A stretch of DNA of 64,000 nucleotides, from NCBI RefSeq assembly GCF_964355755.1, contig NC_092676.1:14616288-14680287 (forward strand). Reading direction: 5' to 3'. The translations under genes were made by a program, and so were the position numbers. The notes beneath the pieces are model-generated. The model worked only from the letters and a program-made list of their open reading frames with translations, was not told the origin of the DNA and did not search any database. This document shows positions 1 to 13,600 of the stretch, piece after piece. This stretch comes from Antedon mediterranea (Eukaryota > Echinodermata > Crinoidea > Comatulida > Antedonidae). Every line of letters starts with the position of its first letter. Positions within the stretch are counted from its first letter, which is position 1.

Positions 1-995
1 GTATTATGTAAAAACCCCAATAAATTTTACCTGGGTTTCTCGCCAATATGGCAATAAATGGCAAAGGAATATAATAACAATTAGAAATATTTCTTGACTT
101 TTAATGTAACAGTTTAAATTATTGTTCTGGCCTATTGTTCAGAACAAAAATATTTTATAAACTAAACTATAGTACTGTACATAGTCCAGGGTAGGGGCGT
201 TACTTCCAAAGGTCGTAGTTACCAACATACCCCAACATTCATTTAAACAAATGTTCCAGCCGCCGACAAACGTACTCACTATCTAACAATTCTTCATCTA
301 TAGGCCTAACACACCTTTCGGCAAAAATGTTTCAATAATAATTGACGTTATTATACCCAGCTTATTTTGAAAGCCAAACCGAATACTGTACATTGTTTTT
401 TTAACAGGTCTTACAGACTACTATTTGCAGGATACAGTACCTATCTGCATACTCAGACTCTCTTTTCCCAGACGTGCTTAAGGGTTTGAGCATGACTCGT
501 CTCAGTTTACAAATTCCCACTTGTCAGCCTTAGTACTATAGGTTCCGCTACAGTTTCCTAATGCTTCCGTCCCATTGAATATAACTGCCTAAAGGCGCAG
601 CGCTATAAAACCACTAACACTACAGTAACATAGAACTTTCCATTATTATTAAGATTTGTTTTTAGGAATTAATTAATGGATTCTATCCCAAAGTTTTTTA
701 GGATTATAGTCCAGTAAAGATAAGAAAAAAATAGGATGCATTATTGTCCACACAATAGAAGAAGCCAGTCTAAATTTGCCCCATTTCACCTTATTTAGTC
801 AATTCACAAAATTGTAAAGAAAGATGAAGATGTTAAATGGAAAGATACTGTACTGTAAATGTGTACTGCATGATAAATGTGAACTGACGGAAGAGGAGGC
901 ATTCCATAGTATATCACCGGGCAATTTAGACTTCTTGAATAAAACACTGAAAGATGAGGGCATATCAATTTCATCTCTTGTGCGTGTGTGTACAA
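1..995. other. SEC63 intron 18 (presumed), nothing recognised
   Basis: AT-rich sequence. I searched the minus strand for the next SEC63 exon and saw none, and there are no repeats shared with the rest of the window. 'ctcttttcccagacgt' at 460-475 recurs at 63775-63790, too short to interpret. Confidence 0.5.
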
Positions 996-999
996 CTGA

Positions 1000-1072
1000 G
1001 GGACTAGTCCTGTTTTGAACCTGGAACCTTCTGCTTGATATGCCGATGTTCTAACCACTAGACCCTGGGGCT
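1000..1072 (-). mobile_element. tRNA-derived SINE head
   Basis: On the minus strand, 'gggtctagtggttagaacat' resembles a tRNA A box (TAGTGGTTAG). About 35 bases on, 'ggttcaaaacaggac' resembles a B box (GGTTCRANNC). The spacing is right but there is no complete cloverleaf, so it is a SINE relic and not a tRNA gene. Confidence 0.5.
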
Positions 1073-1478
1073 TTCATGGTATTGTTCAAATACGATTCGA
1101 TAGCGACTCTTGGCATGGTACGGCGGAAAACAACTAGTTCCTCAATTGTACACACGCGCACCAGGGATCAAATTGATACACCCTCATCTTTTTCAGTATT
1201 TTTAATCACGAAACAGGATTTCCGAAGAGATACTTATATATATATATATAAACACAACAGGCACAGAACATGAATTCTGAACATGAATTCTAAACTGAAT
1301 CAATGACCTAGGCTCCTAGTAGATATCACTCCCCATCATCCCTGGAATATGAATCTAAACATTTGAAATATCTTTAAAATAAGAAAAAAAAAATTTACAA
1401 AAACTCTTGATTTCTTTAAATTAAGGGTTGGATACATTAAAATGAGTATGTAAATTAACAGAAATAAAAAAAAATTAC

Positions 1479-1620
1479 ATCTGGAAAGTATGGACAGTGA
1501 ACCAAGTATGACTCTCTTGATTGACTTTCTAGAACTTTTTCTTTTCTTTTGGTATCTTTTTGATAATTATTCCAGTCTTCATCCTCAACTTCATCAGATG
1601 TAATGTTTGTATCTTCATCT
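1479..1620 (-). CDS. SEC63: SEC63 exon 18 (last exon in window)
   Basis: Acceptor tttattttcag, donor gtaatt. It encodes EDEDWNNYQKDTKRKEKVLE followed by SYLVHCPYFPD. This matches the region AEWQELQQSIQRKERALLE...HPVYSLYFPE of SEC63. The expected next block (a Trp-rich WWLYI-like motif) is not found in 1-1478, so the remaining exons lie beyond the left edge. Confidence 0.88.
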
Positions 1621-4600
1621 CTGAAAATAAAATTTGTAAATATTTATGATCATGGATCATGATAAATATGTATGTTTTGAACAATTAATTGTTGGTCCTA
1701 GGAACAAAATACAAAAAAGTAAAAAAAGAACTGGACATTGTCAAAACTCATGATACGATTGATTATACAGTTTTATGCAAAAAAAATGAGAGTAAATGAG
1801 GCATACAAGACACACACACAAATATTGTTCAGTGATAAGTGTGTATGAAGTGAAAATCTATAGTAATAAATTTCTTAGTCAGGTCGTCAAGCTCGCGTGA
1901 AGTCTTTAGGTGTTTCAATATATTCTCAGTGGTTAGACAGACTCGTTCTAATGTTTAAATGAAAAGCGCCCTCAAAACACTTTTGTCCACAATTCACAAG
2001 TGTGATTTATCCATGGTTTGACCAAAAGCATTGGCACAGTAAAACCATCACATATATGTTAAGCTCAGGTACAGGCATTAATTTAAAATATAATATCTGG
2101 TTAATTGTACATAAATCAAATATTTGTAATAGAAATCAAGACGAAAAAACATGAATTTCCCTTAAAATGGTCAACAAATACAAAATTTGGCAAAATTCGG
2201 CTATAAAAACCAGGAAGACATTTTTTCAATAGTTAGGTAGTTTAACCTAATGTAATAATAATAATAATAGTCTGTTCTTATATAGCGCATATAAGCAAGC
2301 TCTCAATGCACTATACATCAAAAATAAAAACAGGAAATGTTAAATTAATGAAAAGCTTGTTGGAAAAGGAATGTCTTAAGTTAAGTCTTGTGCATTGCAG
2401 TTAAGGGAAGTGCATTGTCTGATTGTGATTGGTAGGGAGTTCTACAAAGTTGATAATAACATGTCTGGTGACTCCCTAGAAGGTGAAAAAAGATGGTGGA
2501 TATACGGTGGATAATTGTTGCTATAGCATGAAAATAAAACTCTGAAGTTGAATAAAAATACTAGAAACATAAAAAAAAAAAGTTATATAAACTATATTTA
2601 GTCATCTGATATAATTTTTTACACATAGTTTTTTCATAGTTTTAAAAAAATGCCTCTTTATTTACAACATTTGTGTACAAAAGAATAGAGATTTATTAGA
2701 TTTATTTTAAGAACCTATAAAATGAGGACCTTTTGCATATGGCCCTGCCTTCAAACAATTATATGACAAACACATTAATATCCAAGATAGGAGGCAGTCA
2801 ATAAGAGTAAGAACACTAAGATGCAGTCAGAAAAAAATCTGTGATATCTCTCAGGAGCCTAATAAAATAACACCTATACAAACACAAAATAAATGTAGGT
2901 TGATTAAAGCACTTTACATTATGCTTAAAATTAATGGGTCTAAAACAACTGCCATTGAACAACTACAAAACTAAAATTTCAAGCCCATCCTTTTTTTAAA
3001 TAAAAAATGTTTTATCATATCGTGAATTTGAATACTACAGTATGATGCTTGTTTGATATTAAATAAAGGAAAACACGCCATAGAAATCATCAAAATCATT
3101 TGACTAACAAATAATATTATCAAGGCCATATAGATGGCTGCAGTCGCGTGCTCATTAGTGTTTACCGACCGACCGACCAACCTACCAACTGACCGAAATT
3201 ACTGAACATGTTTAAAAATGTTGAAATGTTTAAAAACATTTATATTTTTTTAATTTACACGTGCGTAGCCTGTCACTTTTGACGTGCTCGTATAAGGTAA
3301 TTTCGAGTTGAAAAGTAAGTCAAGAAAACAGAAATCGGGCAAAAAGAGTGCGAGATAATATTTAACGCGCAGTGCGCGCGCAAAATTCTGCGCACTCATG
3401 GCAATTTTGTAAACGCTTAAAATTGCCTGAAACGTACTCTTATTTCATCGAAAATAAATTTTGAAAATTGTAAGCGCGCGTACGCATGCGTTACATGCGC
3501 TACGCACGTAATTGTATTGCCATATGATGATTTATGCCCTGAAATTTATGAGTACCAAATTTTATTTAATTGTGATTCATGGTTGTGAAGATATGATTAC
3601 AAACGTGATTTCGTTAAATCGTGCGTAGACCGCGTAATTTTTTATTGCGCACCGTAAAAACATAACCACATCGATTCCTGGCCATAAGGAATATACTGTG
3701 AAAAATTTACTTAGCTAGATTAAACTGATATCAAGATAAGGTCAGAAAGCGATAAAATGCATAGTGATACCGGACCGACAGACAGACCGACAGACATAGT
3801 GAACTATGGAGTCGCGTCCACGCGACTAAAGATGTGAGTGATAGAAGTGATGGATAGTTAATTATAGGTTCTTAAAAATAGATATGAAAACACAGACATA
3901 CTAAACATTACACATATGACATACCCAGATATCTTTGATTTATCATCACAATCATCATCGTCTTCTTCGGATCCGCATTCAGAGTTCTCTTTTTCTTCTT
4001 CCTGTAAAAATATTTTTAAATGTAACAAAATGTACAGAATCAGATTTTGTAACTAGGACAAATTTTTCCAGAAATAGTAATATACACTATATAAAGCTCT
4101 TCTTGTATTTTCCCCAAAAACATGAAAAATTAAGATTAATAAAAAAAGAAAAATGTTAATAGGTCATTTCGAAGTTTTAATCAAGTTAATTACTATGGAA
4201 AAAAAAAATGTTTCCAAAAAGACAAAATAAATGGTTGAATTCAATCAAAAACCCATTAGGCTAGGCAATCTAGCATCCGAAGTGGGATAAAATACCAGTT
4301 CTATCGCCCAGTGCCATCCCACTCGGAGAGGGAAAAACCCTTTGTTTATACCCAGCATCAGCCGTGGCTTCTTTGATTATTTATGGTGAGTATGTGATCT
4401 TATTTAACATAAATGTGTTGTTAAGTTGTTGAGTTAACTCTTTTATATACCCAATTTTGTAACTTTGTTTCATAACATTTACTATGAGTTGTAACTAATT
4501 GTTGAGTTGTTTTATATAATGTGTAGGGTGGTGATGAGTGCAATATGCATTCCTGCATAGACAATGCATGTTTTGTTATGCAGGAGATCTGAATGATCAG

Positions 4601-7600
4601 ATAAGTCTTATAAGTATCTGGGGGTGACAAACGATAACAAACTTTCGTGGGGTATTTTTATTGATCATTTGGTTAAAAAACTTAACGTAAGGATGTTCTG
4701 TTTCAGGAAACTGAATTCATTTGATGTACGAAAAGAAATATTGTTATCTTACTATAATTCCATTATTCTCGGTTTACATAGCTATTGTTTGGTTTGCTGG
4801 GGTGGAAACATCTCACAAGGTGGTAGGGACAGACTACAAAGGTTGGTTAGCTGGGGTGGAAACATGTCACAAGGTGATAGGGACAGACTACAAAGGTTGG
4901 TTTGCTGGGGTGGAAACATCTCACAAGGTGATAGGGACAGACTACAAAGGTTGGTTTGCTGGGGTGGAAACATCTCACAAGGTGGTAGGGACAGACTACA
5001 AAGGTTGGTTTGCTGGGGTGGAAACATCTCACAAGGTGATAGGGACAGACTACAAAGGTTGATAGCTGGGGTGGAAACATCTCACAAGGTGGTAGGGACA
5101 GACTACAAAGGTTGGTTTGCTGGGGTGGAAACATCTCACAAGGTGGTAGGGACAGACTACAAAGGTTGGTTTGCTGGGGTGGAAACATCTCACAAGGTGG
5201 TAGGGACAGACTACAAAGGTTGGTTTGCTGGGGTGGAAACATCTCACAAGGTGATAGGGACAGACTACAAAGGTTGGTTAGCTGGGGTGGAAACATCTCA
5301 CAAGGTGATAGGGACAGACTACAAAGGTTTGTTAGCTGGGGTGGAAACATCTCACAAGGTGATAGGGACAGACTACAAAGGTTGGTTAGCTGGGTGGAAA
5401 CATGTCACAAGGTGATAGGAACAGACTACAAAGGTTGGTTAGCTGGGGTGGAAACATGTCACAAGGTGATAGGGACAGACTACAAAGGTTGGTTAGCTGG
5501 GGTGGAAACATGTCACAAGGTGATAGGGACAGACTACAAAGGTTGGTTAGCTGGGGTGGAAACATCTCACAAGGTGATAGGGACAGACTACAAAGGTTGG
5601 TTAGCTGGGGTGGAAACATCTCACAAGGTGATAGGGACAGACTACAAAGGTTGGTTAGCTGGGGTGGAAACATCTCACAAGGTGATAGGGACAGACTACA
5701 AAGGTTGGTTAGCTGGGGTGGAAACATGTCACAAGGTGATAGGGACAGACTACAAAGGTTGGTTAGCTGGGGTGGAAACATGTCACAAGGTGATAGGGAC
5801 AGACTACAAAGGTTGGTTAGCTGGGGTAGAAACATGTCACAAGGTGATAGGGACAGACTACAAAGGTTGGTTAGCTGGGGTGGAAACATGTCACAAGGTG
5901 ATAGGGACAGACTACAAAGGTTGGTTAGCTGGGGTGGAAACATGTCACAAGGTGATAGGGACAGACTACAAAGGTTGGTTAGCTGGGGTGGAAACATCTC
6001 ACAAGGTGATAGGGACAGACTACAAAGGTTGGTTAGCTGGGGTGGAAACATCTCACAAGGTGATAGGGACAGACTACAAAGGTTGGTTAGCTGGGGTGGA
6101 AACATCTCACAAGGTGGTAGGGACAGACTACAAAGGTTTGTCAATAGGTTTGAGAGGATTATCGGTACTGCAGTCGGTACACTCGGTCTACCAAGAGCGA
6201 TTAGCTGGTAAATTTGATGACGTAATGTCTGACGAAAGTCACCCGTTGCATTCGACTATTAGCAGTTGCATAGTACAACGCAGCGGTAGACTGAGGGTAC
6301 CGGCGGCTAACACGAATCGATATCCCAACTCTTTCATTCCAAGAGGTATTGGCCTTTTCAATAGAAGATATGTTCGTTAGTCATATTATTATTTTGTCTG
6401 TATTTAAGTCTGTTGTTATATTTGATGAGAGAGAAAGCTATGAACACTGTAATTTCCAAATTTATGGATGAATAAAGCGATGTCTATGTCTATGTCTACG
6501 ATAAGAGCCGTCGATTTGAACTCAGCCGTAACGTTCCATACTCAGAAAAGGGAAAAAAACCTTTTGATAATATACGGTGAGTGAGTAGTTAATGTCATCT
6601 CGTTCTATTTAACATCCATTTTATGACAAGTTGTTTATATTTCCAATTTTGTCTTTCATAACGTTTACTACAAGTTTTAAGTAATTGTTGAGTTGTTTAT
6701 TGAGAGTATTACGCTATTGGTTTCCCAGCTGATGAGTGCAATATGCACGCCTGCATAGAAAATGCATGTTTTGTTATGCAGGAGATCCGATCAATAGCCA
6801 CCTCCCTAACTGAGGATCGAAACAGACATATATCATCAACTACAAAACAAAATAATTGGCTTAAAAATGCTTGAAATTAATGTACCCTAAGGCATGTGTG
6901 TTTGGACTATATAACAAATTTTCTATTAGAATGAATGTAATTATGTATATTTCAAAAAAATTTGATACCAAATTTAAGTTTCTACAACCAGTATACTTAC
7001 AGAGATATGAAGATGCCTTGGTATGTGGGTCAAAGGTCAGAAATAGCATTTATGATCATTTTTTACTAAAATGACTGAATATAAATGCATGCCTTCTGAA
7101 CAATTTGAAACCAAACTTGTTGCGACCAGTGGTTACCGAGATACAAGTACCTATTTATATTTGTTTATATAATTTTGACCCCGACCCTTTGACCTTTTGT
7201 AACATTTTTTAAAACGTATATTTCGAACAATTTAAGACCAAATTCAAGTGTCCGACCAGTAGTTACAGAGATACATACATGCCCTGGGTTGTGGGTCAAA
7301 GGTAATTTTTGACTAAAATACTTTTTAGACTGAATATAAATGTATACCTTCTGTGACCAGTGGTTGTCGAGATTTAAGGACCTATTGGTGTTTGGTCTTA
7401 TAACCTTTCACCCTGACCTTTTGCCACATTTTCAAAATGTGTAACCAAGCCAAAAATTATTGTTTGACCACCCTAAACCAAATTCTCTGGACCTCAAAGT
7501 GCAAAGTTGATCTAGCTACTGGCCTCATGGATATTTTATACTTTGGAATGGGATCTAAATTACAATTTAGTGGCAGAAAAAACATTTAGTATGAAATTAA

Positions 7601-10600
7601 TGGTGTTGCCAGGGCCACTAGGGCAACACCCCTGCAAACCAACTTTTTTTTATAATATATATATATAGCGAATTCAATATGAAATATATATGATTGATAT
7701 AATGAATTCGCAAAATGCTGCCTTGATGATGTCATAGTTGAGTGATCTAACTTAAAAGCTTTCATTGTCAAGTTTTTTTTATGATAAAGATATTGTAAAC
7801 ATTTGAAATCATTGAGATTTAATTTTTTTAAATAATTGGTACATTTATTACTAGAAATCTTTGCTTTCTAAATAGATTTTACATACCTTAGAAGACACTG
7901 GAGACACTATGCCATTTTGCTTCTCTTTACTTAATGAAGATTTTTTGACTTTCTGCTTTTTCTTAGCATTTCCTCCTCCACTTTTTTTCTTATGCACTTT
8001 CTTCTTCTGCTTTTCCCAAACTTTAGGTTTAACTTTTGCTTCAAGCTATATAAATAAATCAGTAGGTTCATTTAAGATTCTGGTTACCATATATGTTCTA
8101 TCTGAGAATACACATTTTTGCAACCAATATATTGATCAATTTGTCCCAATCACAAACCTGTATTATAAGACACACATACATACATATATACATCGCAACG
8201 TTTTGTAGCATATATTCCATTGTGATGTCATCGCACTGTCAACAAATAGGTGCATCATCATAAAAAACCAACAGTACCCTGAAGTTTGTTGGTTAGATAT
8301 TGATATTTTATAGTGAAAAGAATTTATAAGGCAAAAACACAGAGCCAATATTATGACTACTATTGATGCCAACCCACCTGCCAAGTGCCTATATAACCAT
8401 TTTAAATGGAGTATTGTACAAAATGTATTAAAAACAAGAAACCAAAATTAGTATTTTAATTGTTTGTAGTTGCCTAGTTATACAACTGTATTATTATCAC
8501 CAAAGTTAAACAATGAAACTTGTTTTTTTTCCATATTAGAAATTATAGTGAGGCAACTGACTATGGAGTGTGGTTGTATTTTGCTACTAGAAGTGCATTG
8601 TAAAATTGTTTCAATTAAATATGTAAGAAAAATAAACTACGCACAATATTTAATCATTATAGTATTATAGCATTATAGTATAAGTATATATATATATATG
8701 GAATCAAATTATACTATTAATATTATTGTGAATTTTTGACATTTTTGTTGATTAGTATATTAAATAATATTGGATATTGTAGACTTTCTCCAGACACCAT
8801 TTCATTTTCATTGATTGTTAACAACAAAAAGGTTATTCCAGATGGCTTCATTGGTAAACTTATAACTATGTTATAGAATAACATCAATATAAATAAATAA
8901 ATTAAACTAATCTATGCATCTATATCAAGTCAGTCAATACAAGAAACAAGCAAAAATGTTTAGAAAAATTCTATATCAAGATTGTTTTATTGTGTTTTCT
9001 TTTATTTAACATCTAATAAAGAACTACAAAGTACATTATTGCCTATTTATTAGCATTTAAACAAAAACAACTAATATAATATATTATTTATACTAAACAT
9101 TTCACATGGTTTATTAATATAAATATTATTAATTTAATCAGAAAATACTGCCGATATGCTTATATTTAAATATGTGATGTAACTGCTAAGTAGCTTTCGT
9201 CTGTTCAATGGTAAAAAATTGTTTATTAAAAGAACAGTAGGTTGACGCAATTTAATTTTATAAGAAGTGATTTAACTTGAACTGAAGCGATTTAACTTGA
9301 ACTGACGCGATTTGACGCTCTACAATGTGACAAAGTATAATCAATACCTTACACGTCCGGACTTTCAGCCTATGACTTCAACAAGATGTTTTTGGATCTG
9401 CTGCCTAGCGATGATGTTGAATCGAGGTAAAGTGCGTATTACCCTACGATATTTTGGTCCAACTTTTCATTTTTAAATAAAGAACACATTATAAATACAG
9501 GCTCCTGAAATTGAAAGATAAAAAGGGAGGAAAACTTACATTTCCAGATCTCTCCTCAATTTCTTCTACATTAGCTTCTTGATTTTCAACTTCAACATTA
9601 CCCTCTTCAACATGGGCCTAGAAAAGAACAGAATATATTGAATAACGTTAAACACAGGGAAACGTAACCAACGGAAATAACATGGAGTTTTCAGAGGATT
9701 TCAGGACACCATTTTAATTTAAAAATTGTAATTCCGGAACGTAGCGTCGTATGAGGAAAAAATGACTAAAATGTTCCTTAAAGATTGGCCTACATTACTG
9801 AATGATGGTTTAGATTGCATAAACAGAAAAAAGAAGACACAATTTTAGCATAGGCACACTGTCCACAACATTTCATCGCGGTGCCTATGCTTATACACTG
9901 TGTTTTATTTATCTTCAACATTACCCTCTTCAGACCAAAAAAAGACATTTCTGCCATTTCGTAAGGTAATCCACAGATTAAAATACAAAAACATCTATCT
10001 ATCTATATTATAATAGCACTAAGCCAAAATTTGTTCCTCTATTTCCTCCAAAACCGCAAGTCCTATACTAGTGCCAATTCCGGCTAGGGCACCTTTTTAC
10101 TTGTTTACTTGTAATCCCTCAGTCATATGAATAGAGGGAAATTGAGGCAAAGCATATTGCTTATAAGCCCCTCGCAGGTCATATTATACAAACAGTGTGA
10201 ACTTTAATGGAAGCCTCATTTAGTCTAAACAAGTTTAAACAAATTTAAAGAACTAGCTGAAACAACATAGTCAGAAAGACCATTCCACAAAAGTACAACT
10301 CTAAACGAAAAAGAATTTCTTCTCAAGTTTAACTTTGCTTGATGGAACTTTAATTATTTATACCTATGTCCACGGGTCCTTAAATCGACATCTATTTAAA
10401 AAAAAAATCACTTGAGACAGACTCCATACCATTTATAATTTAAAAAACTTGAATCATGTCTATGGCGTCTATAAATTAAAGTTGGTAAATCTAATACCCT
10501 CAAACGATTCTCATTTGATAATTTACGTAACCTGGTCAGCAACCTGTATAACTAAAATTCCAACTAGGGTAAAAAATTACTTCCAGGTCCTTTTCACATT

Positions 10601-13600
10601 TTTCCTCAGATAATAAATAACCAGACATTTCATAAAGAAATCGTTGGGGATTTTTTCCGTAATGAATAACTTTACATTTTTGTTCATTAAATGGTAATTG
10701 CCAAATTTTGAACCATTAACTATCCTGTAAATCTTTGTATCGTCTGCAAACAAACGAATAGACGAATTTATCCAATCAGGCAAGTCGTTTATAAAAATAG
10801 AAAATAGACTAGGACCGATCACAGTTCCCTTTTTATTCCCCTTTATCCACTAGTCTATATTAGAACGTCAAATTTCTGTGAAAAATGTGTTTTTTAGACA
10901 AGTTTCTTTGCAACTACCGAACACTGAACAATCGAACACTGCATTCGGTAGTTCTCAGCCATTTTCATTCATCACAATTAGGTCACTCAGGTAATTAGCA
11001 ATACGAGACAGCAGCACATGTGATCAGCGCAGCTGCTGCAGTTATAGAGTAAAGCAGCAGTGCTCCTCTAGGAAGTTTGGACGATGGTTCTCAGATTGAT
11101 ACTGACTCGGGTAAAAAGGTTTTAGGACATTCTGGCTTGGATTTTTTCGGTCGGTTACCATTATTGGAATGCTTGATATTCGTAAAACTAAACCTACTCT
11201 GTTTCAGAGTGTCTTAGATCATCAATAACCTTTAAAGTATAGTGTTTATTGATTGGTAGGGCCCTTATAGGGCGGAGGTTGGGAGGCAGAGTTCATTTCA
11301 GGGAGGTGCTTATTCGAGGGATACATTTAATTTTGTTTTCCTTACAATCATTATAAGATCATGCTCGTCCATTGGACAGGTACCTGCTAGTATTAATGGA
11401 TAACTTTAAATTCCTTAATTCAATTCTTCTCAGAGACCACAGCAAAAGCAATAGGTTTCTGATGTCAAGATTTTTTTTAAACAGAGACCCTGTATAAAAC
11501 GTAATATTAGTATGTTTTTGTTGGGGTTTTCGAGAACAGAGACCTTGCGCCTCGGGTCTCTGATGTCTACTCAATTTAGTTTACTGATAGCACATTATAT
11601 CAGGATACATTTTAATTTATATTCGACCTCATGGAAAATTTGTCTTGTTTTTTCTATTGAGTAGGCCTACTTCTCTTATATATTTTCATTACCTCTAAAA
11701 AAAGGGAACCTTGTAACATCATTCAAGCACCGCTGGAAGTGGTTCTGTGGTTTTAGTTAAGATGGGTATGTAGCTATCATGAACAACGGCCTGCCTAGTT
11801 AACACGCATAGGCTTAAGTTATGCTAGGCTTAATACACTGTATGTCTGAACAAAACCTTAATTCATACCATATAAAATCACTTCCAGAACAGAAATTAGT
11901 GGGTAGGAGCTCACCCATTATATACTGCACCGTTGTTAAAGTGTGGGATGAATGACAATGGTTTGTTGTTTATTTTATCCACCTCTACAATAGAATCAAG
12001 TTATTATTGTTACTTCATATTATATAGTTTACTGTTTTTTTATTAGTTATATTGCCCCCTGAAAAAATAATTTCTTTTAAAATATTTTTGTTGAATAGGC
12101 CATTTTAATGTTACATAAAAGTTAATCCCCTAAAAAAAAATCAATTTAATAAGAAAATTGTATATATGGATGTGCGGATCTCGAAATCAACAACAACACA
12201 ATGTGCGATGGATTAACCCTTTCACTGCGTATACCCGGTACTACCGGGTATAAACAAACGTCGTTGAAGTGCGTATACCCGGTAATACCGGCAAAATCAT
12301 TGTTTTGCCTATACCCGGTAATACCGGGTATGGGCAAAACAATGATTTAATCGTATTTGCCTATAATATATAGCACCCTCTATATTTGTTTGATGAACTT
12401 GAATATTTTTGCAAGTCATTAAAAAAAATTTCCAGCAAAAAAAACGGCCCTCTATAGCTGTATTATTGTCTTGAAAATCATGCGCCCTCTATAGTTATAT
12501 TATATATAGTATAGTGTATATAATAGTATTCTATCTTGGAAAGTTGTTTTGAGTAGCGTAATGGCGGCCATTTTGAAAGTAACCAAAATTTACCAGCCCC
12601 AATAGGGCAACATTGTGTTTATCACAACACGCAAAAAAAAAAAATTCTGAAACAATAGTTGTACTATAGTGAATTTTTGGAAAATGTCATTATTTTCACG
12701 ATTTTGCCCCAAAACTTTGATTTGTGCATAATTTTTATAAAATAATAAAAATAATTCAATTTTTTTTTATATTTTTATTTGTTATACGTATCTTTATCAA
12801 TATCCAGTTGGAAAAACGTATTCCATAAGAATTTCTTATAGAAAATATAGTTTTTATCATTGATTCGATAAAAAACACGAAATCCAAAATACCTGTAATG
12901 ATGTCACATGACGTCATCAATATGCAAATTACATTTTTGTTTATACCTAACTGTAGACTAACCCTTTGCCCATCACACACCACAAAAATACTTACACAAT
13001 TATCTCAATTAGTATTTTTTTGCAATTTATTAAAATACCATATGTTTTTCTTAAATATACATTACGCACAGAGGTGGGAATAATGCTCCGCAGTGAAAGG
13101 GTTAATGGAAGTTCTTTGTAATTTAGCGAATTAACAAAAGAAAACCCTTTATTTTCATTTTTTTATTATATCTCATTGAATGTTGTGTGAGTATGGTATA
13201 TATCATGGATACTTTGCATCAGAAGTCGTGGAGAGGGCGTGACTTTCTCTCTCCATAAATTAAAAGTATACAGTACAAATTAACAACATTAGTGTTAAAG
13301 AATTGAGAACTTTGATACGATTGTACTAACAAAATGTTTTCCTTTTGTAGGTTTTATACAATTGTCTCCAAGCTGGAACTTTATTATTTATTTATTTACT
13401 TAATCTCTGGCCAACTATAGGTTCATATTTTCTAAATGTTCATACTCAATCCCAACACGGTGGGGGGGGGGGGGGGATTTGGCGACTGAGGTTGAGAATT
13501 CCCTCCTAATCGCCACCTCTTCCAATAAAAACCATCATCCACCATTTGAAATTTAATACATGTACAATTAATCTCAATTGGTTGGTCCATCAAAGGCTTC

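Noticed and set aside
4791-6140. CRISPR-like array
   Set aside because: Units are contiguous with no unique spacers, and the window is animal nuclear DNA.
4624-6380. Long repeat-protein frames (up to 422 codons) on both strands
   Set aside because: They are frames through the 54-bp array in a broken LINE; only one frame per segment corresponds to LINE protein.
9845-9895. Hairpin tagcataggcac...gtgcctatgct as a small RNA gene
   Set aside because: 11-bp stem with a long loop and no promoter signal; too weak to call.
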